Counted from the first letter of the stretch, positions 22,441 to 30,860 are shown. The stretch: DNA of 36,034 nt from Ruminiclostridium sp. (GCA_017635095.1 JAGBMA010000234.1:1-36034); one strand, 5' to 3'. Made by a program: numbers and translations. The notes: generated by a model from the letters alone, not told the origin.

Positions 22441-24693
22441 ATGCGAAGAAAATATGCCGCAGTCCTCTGCTGTGCTGCCTTGATGCTGGCGGCGGGCTGC
22501 AACAGCGGCAATACTGCCGACACCTCCGCGGCACAGAATACTCCCTCCGATACGAGCGGAGCAGAGAGCGGGACTGCAAATGAAGTCAGCGAACCGGTCT
22601 CCGGAGCCGCTTCCGAGTACGAATGGGGCAATGTGGAAATAGTCGGCGGCGGCTATGTCACGGGTATTCTGTTCAACAGCGGAGAAGAGGGTCTTGTTTA
22701 TGCAAAGACCGATATCGGCGGATTATACCGTATGGATAATGCTACGGGACGCTGGAAGCCGCTCATGGACAGGTTCGGCAACGACGACTATTCGTATTAC
22801 GGTATCGACGGAGTTGCAGCCGACACGAGATCCCCCAACAAGGTCTATGCTCTTGTGGGAATGTACAGCAACATGAAGGCGGCTGTGCTGTGCTCGGACA
22901 ACTACGGCGACGACTGGAGCATCACTCCGCTGAGCTTCTCGGCGGGCGCCAACGAGCCTCACCGCCAGGCGAACCGTCTTGAGATCGACCCGAACGACAG
23001 CTCCACGCTCTATCTCGGATCCCGCCACGACGGGCTCTGGGTGAGCCATGACAGCGGGGCGAGCTTCACGAATGTTGCAAGCTTCCCGACTATCGGCAGC
23101 AGCTACACCGAGGACGGCTACTTTTTCGGAATCACCGGAATTGCATTCGACCCGGCTTCTTCCGCGGAGGGTGAACCATGCAGCACCATTTATGTCGGAA
23201 CGGGCGATCGGGTGATCTATGTCACACACGACGCGGGCGCCACATGGGAAGAGCTTGAAGGCGCGCCGAAAGGCTATCTCACGAACCATATCCATGTTGT
23301 GGGCGACGATGTTTACTTCGTATTTACGGCGACGGCAGCCCCCTACGCTCCGAAAAAGGGCACGATACGCAAGTATAATTCAAAGACCGGTGAATGGACA
23401 GACATCACCCCCGACAGCACCGGTCACAGCTGGGGCGACCTCGAAGCCGACCCCAACGACCCCGGAACGATATATGCAAGCACCATGGGCAGGTACTCGG
23501 CGGACGAGGACGACAACATCTACCGTTCGAAGGACGGCGGTGCGACATGGGAATGCATCTTTGACGAGTCGAACGAGAGCGACAAGCTGTTCACCCTTGA
23601 CTATTCAAAGGCGCCGTGGCTCGACTGGGGCAGGGAGCACGCTGTGCTTGGCTGGATGATCGGTGACATAGCCATCGACCCCTTTGACAGCGGCGAGATA
23701 GTTTACGGCACCGGCGCCACGATCTATCATTCCACCAATCTTACGGATTGGGGCAGCGAGCCTGTGAAATTCGAGGTCTTCTGCGAGGGTCTTGAAGAGA
23801 CGGTCATAAACGACCTTGAAGCTGCAAATTCCGACGATATACGGCTTTACTCGGCTATGTGGGACATAGACGGCTTCACGCACCGTGATGTTGACAAGGC
23901 GCCTTCTCACATGAACGGGAACGGCTCTATGACCAAATCCATGAGCATTTCCTGTGCATACAACGCTCCGCAGATCGCGGCGCGGACCGGCGAAGGCACG
24001 CTTCCGATCTCGATAACGACAGACGGCGGCGAGACCTGGACAGACGTGAAGAAGCCTGCGGACGCGGGCGGAGACTGCGGCACAGTCGAGGTGAACTGTG
24101 ACGGAAGCGTTATTTACTGGACGAACAAGTCTGCTGCGGGCATCTACTTTACGAAAGATCTCGGTGCAACATGGGAAAAAGCGGAAAAGACATTTGCAAG
24201 CGCCAAGATCGAATCGGACTGCTTCAACAAGGACGTTCTGTACGTTTACACGAGCGTTGGAATGTTCGTGACGACTGACGGCTGTGCGACATTCACGAAG
24301 ATCGACCAGTTCATACCGGACGGCTGCTCTCTTACGGCAAGTCCCGAGAAAGAGGGCGATGTATGGCTCTGGACGCCTATGGGCGGTCTGTATCTGCTGC
24401 CCGATTACGGTGCAGGTCAGGCGCAGCGCAAGGGCATTCAGGCTGTAAAGGCCTTCGCGGTCGGCGCAGCCAAAGACAGCTCAAGCCCCATGACGCTCTA
24501 TGCTCTCGGCACCAACGAAGATCAGTACGGTGTATGGCGTTCTTCCGACAGCGGCGACACATGGGAGCGCATCAACGACGACCTTCACCAGTTCGGCTCT
24601 TCCGGCGACTCACTCGCCGCCGACCTGCGCACCTACGGTCAGATCTACTTCGGCACCAACGGCCGCGGCATCATCATGGGCAGGCTTCGCTGA
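22441..24693 (+). CDS. GH74 family lipoprotein (putative xyloglucanase)
   Basis: The 750-aa protein has a lipoprotein signal (lipobox LAAGC, Cys20), a ~40-residue Ser/Thr/Ala-rich linker and a double seven-bladed propeller of the GH74 type. The two catalytic Asp positions fit Asp91 (KTDIGG) and Asp409 (WMIGDIAIDPFDS). Several Asp-box repeats (S-x-D-x-G-x-T-W) are visible, such as SKDGGATW, TTDGGETW and SSDSGDTW. The family cleaves xyloglucan, a plant cell wall glucan. Tethering to the membrane suggests action on oligosaccharides near the cell. No carbohydrate-binding module or dockerin follows, so it is not a cellulosome subunit. AAAGGA is placed well before the ATG. Confidence 0.9.
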   Translation: MRRKYAAVLCCAALMLAAGCNSGNTADTSAAQNTPSDTSGAESGTANEVSEPVSGAASEYEWGNVEIVGGGYVTGILFNSGEEGLVYAKTDIGGLYRMDNATGRWKPLMDRFGNDDYSYYGIDGVAADTRSPNKVYALVGMYSNMKAAVLCSDNYGDDWSITPLSFSAGANEPHRQANRLEIDPNDSSTLYLGSRHDGLWVSHDSGASFTNVASFPTIGSSYTEDGYFFGITGIAFDPASSAEGEPCSTIYVGTGDRVIYVTHDAGATWEELEGAPKGYLTNHIHVVGDDVYFVFTATAAPYAPKKGTIRKYNSKTGEWTDITPDSTGHSWGDLEADPNDPGTIYASTMGRYSADEDDNIYRSKDGGATWECIFDESNESDKLFTLDYSKAPWLDWGREHAVLGWMIGDIAIDPFDSGEIVYGTGATIYHSTNLTDWGSEPVKFEVFCEGLEETVINDLEAANSDDIRLYSAMWDIDGFTHRDVDKAPSHMNGNGSMTKSMSISCAYNAPQIAARTGEGTLPISITTDGGETWTDVKKPADAGGDCGTVEVNCDGSVIYWTNKSAAGIYFTKDLGATWEKAEKTFASAKIESDCFNKDVLYVYTSVGMFVTTDGCATFTKIDQFIPDGCSLTASPEKEGDVWLWTPMGGLYLLPDYGAGQAQRKGIQAVKAFAVGAAKDSSSPMTLYALGTNEDQYGVWRSSDSGDTWERINDDLHQFGSSGDSLAADLRTYGQIYFGTNGRGIIMGRLR

Positions 24694-24721
24694 CCCGCCA
24701 GGGCTCCGCCCTGCACCCTCA

Positions 24722-24764
24722 GCGCGTCTGCGGACGCGCGTGTGGGGCTCTGCCCCACGCCCTG
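24722..24764 (+). repeat. Module A/B repeat, copy 1
   Basis: The 43-bp unit consists of hairpin A (GCGCGTC-TGCG-GACGCGC) and hairpin B (GTGGGGC-TCT-GCCCCAC). It is identical in reverse complement to 25049-25091 and close to 35897-35938. It starts 28 nt after the GH74 stop in the direction of that gene. Confidence 0.9.
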
Positions 24765-24767
24765 TGT

Positions 24768-24824
24768 CCGGCGCTCCCGCGCTTTACTCTCCCGAGTGGG
24801 GCCAGCCTACGCGGCTGGATCGCG
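24768..24824. repeat. 57-bp module D, copy 2
   Basis: Reverse complement of 11681-11737 with two differences, one of them in a loop. It follows module A/B copy 1 by 3 nt, so modules are joined in different combinations at different sites. Confidence 0.85.
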
Positions 24825-24886
24825 GCAGGGCAAGCCCTGCACCCGTAGCTGCCGCGACTTACCCGTCAGTTATCATAAAAGCATAT

Positions 24887-24925
24887 AAAAACAACAGACT
24901 CGTTACTTTCGGGTCTGCTGTTTTT
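24887..24925. terminator. Bidirectional terminator between GH74 and SpoIID genes
   Basis: CAGAC/GTCTG plus AAAAACA/TGTTTTT pair around a 13-nt loop with one mismatch. A and T runs on both sides allow termination from either strand, which suits the convergent gene pair. Confidence 0.8.
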
Positions 24926-24997
24926 ATATTTTGTGCAGAAACTGTCCCACTTAGCGCGGCAGCTACTAAAGTTTTTTTGGAAAGAGAGAGGGGTCGA

Positions 24998-25046
24998 GGG
25001 GAGAGAGAAAAGCCTTTTTTTACAAAAAAAGGTTTTCTCTCTCCCC
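24998..25046 (-). repeat. Module C long hairpin, copy 1
   Basis: A near-perfect stem of over 20 bp (GGGGAGAGAGAAAA with TTTTCTCTCTCCCC, then CC-T7 with A7-GG). The same sequence, in the other orientation, ends the window at 35987-36034. Confidence 0.85.
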
Positions 25047-25048
25047 CG

Positions 25049-25091
25049 CAGGGCGTGGGGCAGAGCCCCACACGCGCGTCCGCAGACGCGC
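25049..25091 (-). repeat. Module A/B repeat, copy 2
   Basis: Identical to 24722-24764 on the opposite strand. It begins 10 nt after the SpoIID stop codon in that gene's direction and leads directly into module C. Confidence 0.9.
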
Positions 25092-25101
25092 TGGGGGCTT
25101 C

Positions 25102-26532
25102 TTAGTTTATGGTAGTGCCGGGGTAGTAGAAAGCGAGGATCTGATCGTAAGTGTAGCCGTACTGAGAAGCGAGGATATTGGCGCCGTGCTGGCTGAAGCC
25201 GACGCAGTGACCGTAGCCGTAGGTGGTGATAGTGAACTCGTCGGTCGCGGCATCGTAGCTTATATCGAATGCAGCCGAACGGATATCATAATCCATGATC
25301 GTTTCGCGGAAAGTACGTCCGGTAATGTTTACATCGCGCGTACCGTTGTTGAATTTGGTGAAGCCGCCTATCGACATCTGACCGACAAATACGCCGTCAA
25401 CGTAAGATTCGATCTTTAACCACTCCGACGGGTCGCCGGAAAGCTCAATGCCGGTGTGCTTGCTTACATAATCCTTGATCTCGGCGGAGGAGAATGTCAC
25501 CTTGCGGCCGTAGTTGATGTCATACTCCTTGTCGATAAAGCCGGTGTCTATGCTCTGAAGATACGGATAGTCTATGCCCCAGACATTCTTTGATGAAGCT
25601 GTGCGTCCCGCTGTCGAAGCGGAATAGACTGCCTGAATGATCGAACCGTCATAATAGATCGCCTTGCCTATGACCTGTGCAACAAGATCGCGCACTTTCT
25701 GGCTCGGCGTGCTCTTTGCAATATAAGCGCGCTGACCGTTCATGTTGTAGTACTTGATGTAGGTGTATGTAGCGATAGCCTGAGCCTTTATCGCCTCATC
25801 GTCGAATACATCGCTTATCTCTGCCATTACCGCGGCAGATACAACGTTGAGCGCAGTATCGCTTACTATCGTTCCCGCAGCGTTTACGGTGAATATCTCG
25901 TTGTTTGCGTTGTATTCGGGCGCCGCAGTAGTCTCCGCTGTCGTCTCGGAAACGGGTGCGGTGGTGTCGGCTTCCGTTTCGCTTGCGGAAACTATCGTGA
26001 GTTCACCGTCGTAGTCGTCCTCGGGCGGTTCGGTGTCCTCTTCTTCATCGTCCTCGATGTCCTCGGCGTCTTCTTCGCTGTAGGCCGCCGCAGTCGTTGT
26101 TGTGGTCGTTTCCGGAGGTGCAGTCGTGGTGGCTGCAGTCGTCGCCGCAGTGGTTTCCACAGCAGTCGTGGTAGCTGCAGTTGTCTCCGGCGTTTCAACG
26201 GGCGCGGGAGTCGTGGTAGTGAGCGGAACAGTGTAATCGAGGTCGTCCCCGCTCATAACGAAATCCGCCGCCTGAGTTGCAGTCGTCGTTGAGGTGGTAT
26301 CCTCCTCCGACGGTATAAGAAGCATCGTCTCCGTGCGCGTATAGTCGGCAAGTCCCGGCTTCTGTGCGTTGAGCACCATAAGCTCTGTGGCGTATGTATA
26401 TACTGCCATTCCCTCTTCGTTTACGACCGAAGTCACCGCGGGAGCGGCGATCCTCGTCTCGGGCATCTCATTTTCCGTACCGAGGCTCGAATCTATGCTC
26501 TCGATAGTGCCCATGATCCCGAAAAGAAACAC
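25102..26532 (-). CDS. SpoIID/LytB-domain protein with Thr-rich linker
   Basis: The C-terminal ~240 residues are a SpoIID domain: VSAAVMAEISDVFDDEAIKAQAIA (with the expected catalytic Glu), a SASTAGRT-x(n)-VWGIDYPYLQS block and the final GYGHCVGFSQHGA and FYYPGT segments. SpoIID proteins are peptidoglycan lytic transglycosylases. Upstream lie a Thr/Ala-rich linker (~100-160) and an acidic stretch. The only ordinary start is a GTG at 26532, which cuts the membrane helix. The frame stays open upstream to the previous gene and encodes the rest of a helix (LIKIAISLIIICIYVFLFG) after GGAGGTGAG, with ATT (26590-26592) as the closest candidate start. Last gene of the sortase cluster. Confidence 0.85.
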   Translation of the reverse strand: MFLFGIMGTIESIDSSLGTENEMPETRIAAPAVTSVVNEEGMAVYTYATELMVLNAQKPGLADYTRTETMLLIPSEEDTTSTTTATQAADFVMSGDDLDYTVPLTTTTPAPVETPETTAATTTAVETTAATTAATTTAPPETTTTTTAAAYSEEDAEDIEDDEEEDTEPPEDDYDGELTIVSASETEADTTAPVSETTAETTAAPEYNANNEIFTVNAAGTIVSDTALNVVSAAVMAEISDVFDDEAIKAQAIATYTYIKYYNMNGQRAYIAKSTPSQKVRDLVAQVIGKAIYYDGSIIQAVYSASTAGRTASSKNVWGIDYPYLQSIDTGFIDKEYDINYGRKVTFSSAEIKDYVSKHTGIELSGDPSEWLKIESYVDGVFVGQMSIGGFTKFNNGTRDVNITGRTFRETIMDYDIRSAAFDISYDAATDEFTITTYGYGHCVGFSQHGANILASQYGYTYDQILAFYYPGTTIN

Positions 26533-26607
26533 ATAAATGCAGATTATGATAAGGGATATGGCTATTTTTATAAGTGATCCTTTTCCCGTAATCTCACCTC
26601 CGCAGGC

Positions 26608-27726
26608 TTACTGTTCTTCATCTTCCTTGAAATCCTTGATGTAGCTTGTGTCCCATTGTCTTCCCGCCCACTGGCAGGCGTAGTTCTTGTAGTATGCGTC
26701 GAACATCTTGCGCTTTACGTTGTTGTTCTCGTCGAAGCCGGAGTTGTCTATGAACTTCGAGGTGTCGAGCTCGAGGGATTCCTCGTCCCGCACCTTTCTT
26801 GCCATGACAACAAGGCGCATATCGTTGAACATCGAGAAGTCGCAGGTCGAAAGGGTGAGTATCTCGTCCCCGTATTCGAGATCGACGCCGGTGTAGAAAT
26901 AACTTCTGTCGAGGCATTCGGCGATGTAGTTGTCGAACTGGGACTTCGTTTTGAAATAGACGGTGTTCCAGTAGTCGAAGACTTCGCCGTGCTGCTCGTT
27001 GGTATTCGTGAGGAAAACTGCAAACACGAAATACTTGTTTCTGTTATAAAGCGTGTCGAATTCGATCAGATAGTTCCGCTTGAGGAACTCCATACCTTCC
27101 TTGCGGTAGTGGGAGAGGGGCTGGAAGTAGTTGTTCGTGATAAGGTTGTGGCCGTAGAGAAGCAGGTTTCCCGGCATCTGATCCGCGGTGATCTTTCCCT
27201 GATAGTCGGCGAAGATGGTGCCGTTCTCGTTGGGTCCCTTATCGAAGGTATGTTTCAGATAATACTCGTTGTCGGTAGTCTGCACCACCGGCATCTGTAT
27301 GTACGGATATAGCTCTATCCAGCCGACAAAGTCGTTGTTGCGCTCATAGAACGACGCGTATTCCGCAAGCACCTCGACCTGTTTTTTCTGGTCGTCGCTG
27401 CTCTGTGCATCTTCGTCATCGTCCGCCATAAGTATAGTTACCACGTCATCGTCCGCATTTTCGATCTTCTGTTCCGCGTAGCTCTGCACTTCCTGATTGT
27501 TGCGCTGGTCACGGAGAACGTAGAAATCGAGCATTATGAATCCTGCGGTAAAGAGCACGATTATCGAGACGAGCATGACGATCTTTCGTATCGCCTCGCC
27601 TGTGGAGTCGCCTTTCCAGGGCAGTATGCCACTGAAAAAGGATTCTACGGGGCCCATTTTTCTGCGCTTTTTCGGCGGTCGGCGCTTTGACGTGTCTTTT
27701 TTTGGTGTAAGTTCAAGTTCGGGCAT
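26608..27726 (-). CDS. Class B-like sortase (third of three)
   Basis: The 372-aa protein has a basic cytoplasmic N-terminus (KKRRK), a membrane helix at ~48-70 and an extracellular sortase domain. The catalytic residues are visible: His193 (LYGHN), Cys295 (LTLSTC) and Arg304 (MRLVVMARK). Spacing and the TLSTC context fit class B. After the sortase domain a ~55-residue extension ends in QWAGRQWDTSYIKDF, shared with its two neighbours. The pre-membrane motif P-x-KGD-x(3)-E-x(2)-RK is shared with the first sortase. It begins 8 nt after the second sortase gene, so the genes are co-translated. Confidence 0.92.
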   Translation of the reverse strand: MPELELTPKKDTSKRRPPKKRRKMGPVESFFSGILPWKGDSTGEAIRKIVMLVSIIVLFTAGFIMLDFYVLRDQRNNQEVQSYAEQKIENADDDVVTILMADDDEDAQSSDDQKKQVEVLAEYASFYERNNDFVGWIELYPYIQMPVVQTTDNEYYLKHTFDKGPNENGTIFADYQGKITADQMPGNLLLYGHNLITNNYFQPLSHYRKEGMEFLKRNYLIEFDTLYNRNKYFVFAVFLTNTNEQHGEVFDYWNTVYFKTKSQFDNYIAECLDRSYFYTGVDLEYGDEILTLSTCDFSMFNDMRLVVMARKVRDEESLELDTSKFIDNSGFDENNNVKRKMFDAYYKNYACQWAGRQWDTSYIKDFKEDEEQ

Positions 27727-27734
27727 TTATATCA

Positions 27735-28892
27735 TCAACCTTCTGAAGCTGCTGTTGTGGTTTCCTGTGAAGCGTAGTACTCGTCAAATCCCTTGACCTT
27801 GCTCGTATCCCAGTTTCTTCCTGCCCACGAGCCGCCGTTTACTTTGTAATAGTAGTCGAAGTAGAGGGGGCTCGGGTTCACATAAGCCTTCGAGGTATCG
27901 ACTTCGGGGCTCTCGCCGTCTCTTACGCGTCTTGCAAATACCACGAATCTTGTATCCGCGTTCTCCTTGCCGAGGGGATAGTAGCAGGTGGAAAGTGTGA
28001 GAAGCTCATCGCCGTATTCGAGATCAACGTCGGTGTAGAACTGGCTCCTGTCCATGATCTGACCGATGTAGTCATAGAACTCGCCCTTGTTTGCGATCGT
28101 TCTCTGCTTGTAGTACTTGAATACTTCGCCGTTTTTCTCCTCCGTGTTTACGAACATAGCCGCGAACACCTTATATGTACCTTTTTCCCAGAGGGTGTCG
28201 AAGGTTATGGTAGGCGCGGCGAGGTACTGGCTTATACCTTGTCCGGTCTTGTACCATGTGCAGTATCTTGTGAGCTTGGCGAAGCTCTTACCGGAAGCCA
28301 TGTTGTGTCCGTAGAGTATCGTGTTTGCGGGACGCGTTCTCGTGGTGAACTTGCATTTGAAGTCGGCGTAGATAGCGCCCTCTTTTACGACCTGATAAAG
28401 GAAGTCATGGGTGAGGAAGTACTTGTTGTCGTCGTACTGGACCACCGGCTCGCTTATATCTGTCTCGCCGGGGATATAGATGTTCACCCAGCCTATCATA
28501 TTCTCGTTGATCGAGTTGTATTCCTCATAGGTCTTTGGGTCGTGGCCGAGCGCGTTTATTGCGGTCACGATCTTGTTGTACTGTTCTTCCGAGTCGTAGC
28601 TCGATTTGTTCAGCTTTGTGGTATCGAGGTTCGTGAATACTCCCCAGGAATCCTCGGGCGCCTCATCCGTCATTACCGGCAGGGGCGGCTGGGTCGTTGT
28701 GGTGGTAGTTGTCACGAGGGGCGCCTTTGTCGTTGTGGCGCTCGTGGTGGTCTCTTCCGGGGTCGTAACGGAAGTTTCCGATGTATCTTCGGGCTGAGCC
28801 TGGGCATTTTCACCGCAGGACGCGGCCGCGGCAACGATACCCGCAATTGCGGCTATCGCGGCGATCTTTCTTAATTTGCTGTTAACTGACAT
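27735..28892 (-). CDS. Class B-like sortase predicted to be a lipoprotein (second of three)
   Basis: The 385-aa protein starts with a lipoprotein-type signal (basic residues, Ala/Ile-rich core, AAAASC with Cys26), then a Thr/Pro-rich linker to about residue 75 and a sortase domain with His196 (LYGHN), Cys303 (LSTC) and Arg315 (DTRFVVFARR). Anchoring a sortase by lipid rather than by a membrane helix is unusual. The C-terminal extension SWAGRNWDTSKVKGFDEYY is shared with the flanking sortases. The ATG at 28892 has GGAAGGA 9 nt ahead; an in-frame ATG at 28901 overlaps that site and is rejected. Confidence 0.9.
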   Translation of the reverse strand: MSVNSKLRKIAAIAAIAGIVAAAASCGENAQAQPEDTSETSVTTPEETTTSATTTKAPLVTTTTTTTQPPLPVMTDEAPEDSWGVFTNLDTTKLNKSSYDSEEQYNKIVTAINALGHDPKTYEEYNSINENMIGWVNIYIPGETDISEPVVQYDDNKYFLTHDFLYQVVKEGAIYADFKCKFTTRTRPANTILYGHNMASGKSFAKLTRYCTWYKTGQGISQYLAAPTITFDTLWEKGTYKVFAAMFVNTEEKNGEVFKYYKQRTIANKGEFYDYIGQIMDRSQFYTDVDLEYGDELLTLSTCYYPLGKENADTRFVVFARRVRDGESPEVDTSKAYVNPSPLYFDYYYKVNGGSWAGRNWDTSKVKGFDEYYASQETTTAASEG

Positions 28893-28923
28893 TTTTACCA
28901 TTCCTTCCGGATTAATTGCTTAT

Positions 28924-28938
28924 CGGGTCCCGGACCCG
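28924..28938. other. Palindrome in the gap between two sortase genes
   Basis: CGGGTCCCGGACCCG is a 15-bp inverted repeat with 7-bp arms and one central base. It lies in the 58-nt gap between the first and second sortase genes. It lacks a T-tract, so it may be a processing stem or a partial attenuator setting the ratio of the two sortases. Confidence 0.55.
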
Positions 28939-28950
28939 CTTACGAACTTT

Positions 28951-30255
28951 TTATCCCTCATAGCCTATGAGCTTTGAGCTGTCCCATTTGCGTCCGCCCC
29001 ATGAGCCGCCTTCGACGCGGTACTGGTAGGTGAACTTGAGGGGATCGGGGTTGCGCACAGCCGCGGAAACATCTACTTCCGTGCTCTCGCCGTCGCGGAC
29101 TTTTCTTGCAAACACCGCAACACGGGTATCGGCTTTCTCCTTGCCATAGGGGTAGTAGCAGGTGGAAAGGGTCATGATGTTGTCGCCGTACTGCAGGTCA
29201 ACGTCCGTCCATATCACGCTTCTGTCCATTATATCGAGAATGAAGTTGTTGAACGCCTTCTTGTTCTTGAAATCCCGGACATTTATATACGGATAGACTT
29301 CGCCGAGTTCTTCCTGTGTATTGAAGAGGACGCAGGCGAAAACCTTCCATTCCGCGTTGTCATAGAGCGTATTGAACGTGATTGAGGGGTGCTCGCGGTA
29401 GAATTTGAGAGGATCGTTCGTCTCGCCCTTTGGGATACCGCCGTCGTAGTATCTTGAGAGCTTTGCGAACATGGTGTCGCCGTTCCACATATTGTGACCG
29501 TAGAGTATCGTATTCGCGGAGAGCTCGCCGTTGCCGAACTTGTTCCGGTAGTCGGCGAAGATAGCGCCGCGCTGGGTCGTCTGCTTCAGGAAGTTGTGGG
29601 TGAGGTAGTAGTCGTTGTCCGCCGCCTGGAGCACCGGGTAATTGATGTTCACTATCGGGTCGTTCTCATCTCCGAGACTTATCCAGCCCACGATATCCGG
29701 GTTCTGGGAGTAAAGTCCGAGGAAGTCCACCTGTATGCCGGGCTTTTCGGCTTCGATGCTCTTTATGTCGCCGTCGGTGAGGTTGAGTTCCTTCATGATC
29801 TTCTGCTTTACGTCTTCCACCGTCTCATTCTTTTCGACGGGCTTGTACATTTCCTCGACCTTTTTATCGACTTCGATCTTCTGGTACTCCTCGTTCACGA
29901 TGTCGTAGATCACGGAGCCGCCGGTGATGACGAATGCAACGACTGCGATATCGAATATCACCTTTCTGACGGATTCCGCGACGCCGTCACCTTTCATCGG
30001 GAATATGGCGTGTATGGCGCGCACGAAGATGTTCGGCTTTTTAGCTTCTTTTTCTTCGTCATCATATGTGAGCCTGGTTTTTCCCGAGCGTCTTCTTCTT
30101 GTGTCGGGGATATCATCATCGTCGTCGTCATCGTCAAAGAAGCTTGCCGTGATATAGCTGTCGCTTCCGGTGTCCTTCTCCTCGGGCATCTCGAACGACT
30201 TTTCGCTGTGTGCCGCACCCGATTTTCTGTGCGGTCTTTTCGCAAAGCCTGCCAT
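28951..30255 (-). CDS. Class B-like sortase with acidic cytoplasmic tail (first of three)
   Basis: The 434-aa protein has a long charged cytoplasmic N-terminus with eight consecutive Asp residues (41-48) followed by RRRR, one membrane helix (~99-118), a helical spacer and a sortase domain with His254 (LYGHN), Cys366 (LSTC) and Arg378 (DTRVAVFARK). It ends in GGSWGGRKWDSSKLIGY, the extension common to all three sortases here. The substrate is unknown; no LPXTG-like protein lies in the window. It follows pncC by 11 nt. Confidence 0.92.
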   Translation of the reverse strand: MAGFAKRPHRKSGAAHSEKSFEMPEEKDTGSDSYITASFFDDDDDDDDIPDTRRRRSGKTRLTYDDEEKEAKKPNIFVRAIHAIFPMKGDGVAESVRKVIFDIAVVAFVITGGSVIYDIVNEEYQKIEVDKKVEEMYKPVEKNETVEDVKQKIMKELNLTDGDIKSIEAEKPGIQVDFLGLYSQNPDIVGWISLGDENDPIVNINYPVLQAADNDYYLTHNFLKQTTQRGAIFADYRNKFGNGELSANTILYGHNMWNGDTMFAKLSRYYDGGIPKGETNDPLKFYREHPSITFNTLYDNAEWKVFACVLFNTQEELGEVYPYINVRDFKNKKAFNNFILDIMDRSVIWTDVDLQYGDNIMTLSTCYYPYGKEKADTRVAVFARKVRDGESTEVDVSAAVRNPDPLKFTYQYRVEGGSWGGRKWDSSKLIGYEG

Positions 30256-30266
30256 AGCTTTCTCCT

Positions 30267-30779
30267 TTATATATCTTTTAGTTCATATATCACTGTCTGC
30301 AGTGCCGTAAGCGCGGTCTCATACCTTATCGCCTCGCGTCCGTCCGCAGCTTCCGGGAACTGTGCCCCCGTGAACAGGTATCTTTTCGCGTAGGTGTGCT
30401 TCTCTGTGGAGCAGCCTATATATACCGTGCCCACCGGTTTTTCGGGTGTCCCGCCTGTGGGACCTGCAATACCGGTCACCGAGACTGCAATATCCGCGCC
30501 CGCAAGTTTCCGCACACCCTCTGCCATCTGCACGGCGGTCTCTTCGGAGACTGCACCGACGCTTGCGAGAGTTTCCGCCTTCACTCCGAGAAGCTTCATT
30601 TTCGCTTCGTTCGCGTAAGTGCACACGCCGAACCCGAACACGTCCGATGAGCCGGACACGGAAGTTATCTCCGCGGAAATAAGTCCCCCGGTGCAGCTTT
30701 CGGCTGTAGCGAGGGCAAGCCCGTGCTCCTTTAGTAATTGTACTACTTCTGTCGCTGTTTTGTCAAGTTTTGTTACCAT
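30267..30779 (-). CDS. pncC: Nicotinamide-nucleotide amidase (CinA C-terminal domain protein)
   Basis: The 170-aa protein is a stand-alone CinA C-terminal domain (PncC). Signatures are ATAESCTGGLI near the N-terminus (with the catalytic Ser), VGAVSEETA and SVTGIAGPTGGTPEKPVGTVY. It deamidates NMN in pyridine nucleotide recycling. The start gives a full-length family match, but there is no clear ribosome binding site and TACAAT lies right before the ATG, so a leaderless or weakly translated start is possible. It opens the run of genes leading into the sortases. Confidence 0.92.
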   Translation of the reverse strand: MVTKLDKTATEVVQLLKEHGLALATAESCTGGLISAEITSVSGSSDVFGFGVCTYANEAKMKLLGVKAETLASVGAVSEETAVQMAEGVRKLAGADIAVSVTGIAGPTGGTPEKPVGTVYIGCSTEKHTYAKRYLFTGAQFPEAADGREAIRYETALTALQTVIYELKDI

Positions 30780-30860
30780 ATTGTAATAATTTAACGTGTA
30801 AGATTTGTGATGATTTCCAAATATTCTCCAAAAAAAGGAAAAACGGGAATATCCTGCATC

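Larger units (their letters stand above)
24694..25101. repeat. 408-bp gene-free mosaic of palindromic modules between convergent genes
   Basis: No gene is present. In order: a CAGGGC-TCC-GCCCTG hairpin right after the GH74 stop; modules A/B (24722-24764); module D (24768-24824); a GCAGGGC-AA-GCCCTGC hairpin (24825-24840); a 12-bp inverted repeat (24845-24856 with 24955-24966) that frames a bidirectional terminator (24887-24925); a long hairpin C (24998-25046); and modules B/A inverted (25049-25091) ahead of the SpoIID stop. The region is almost entirely made of inverted repeats. Confidence 0.9.

Noticed and set aside
24694..25101. CRISPR array
   Set aside because: Repeats are palindromic modules in mixed order and orientation, without regular spacers or cas genes.
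30394..30682. Overlapping frames opposite pncC
   Set aside because: Shadow frames of a clearly conserved gene in GC-rich sequence.
30740..30779. Internal promoter (TTGACA-18-TACAAT) at the start of pncC implying a later start
   Set aside because: A later start would remove the conserved N-terminus of PncC; no in-frame start codon with a proper site follows. It may still be a weak internal promoter.
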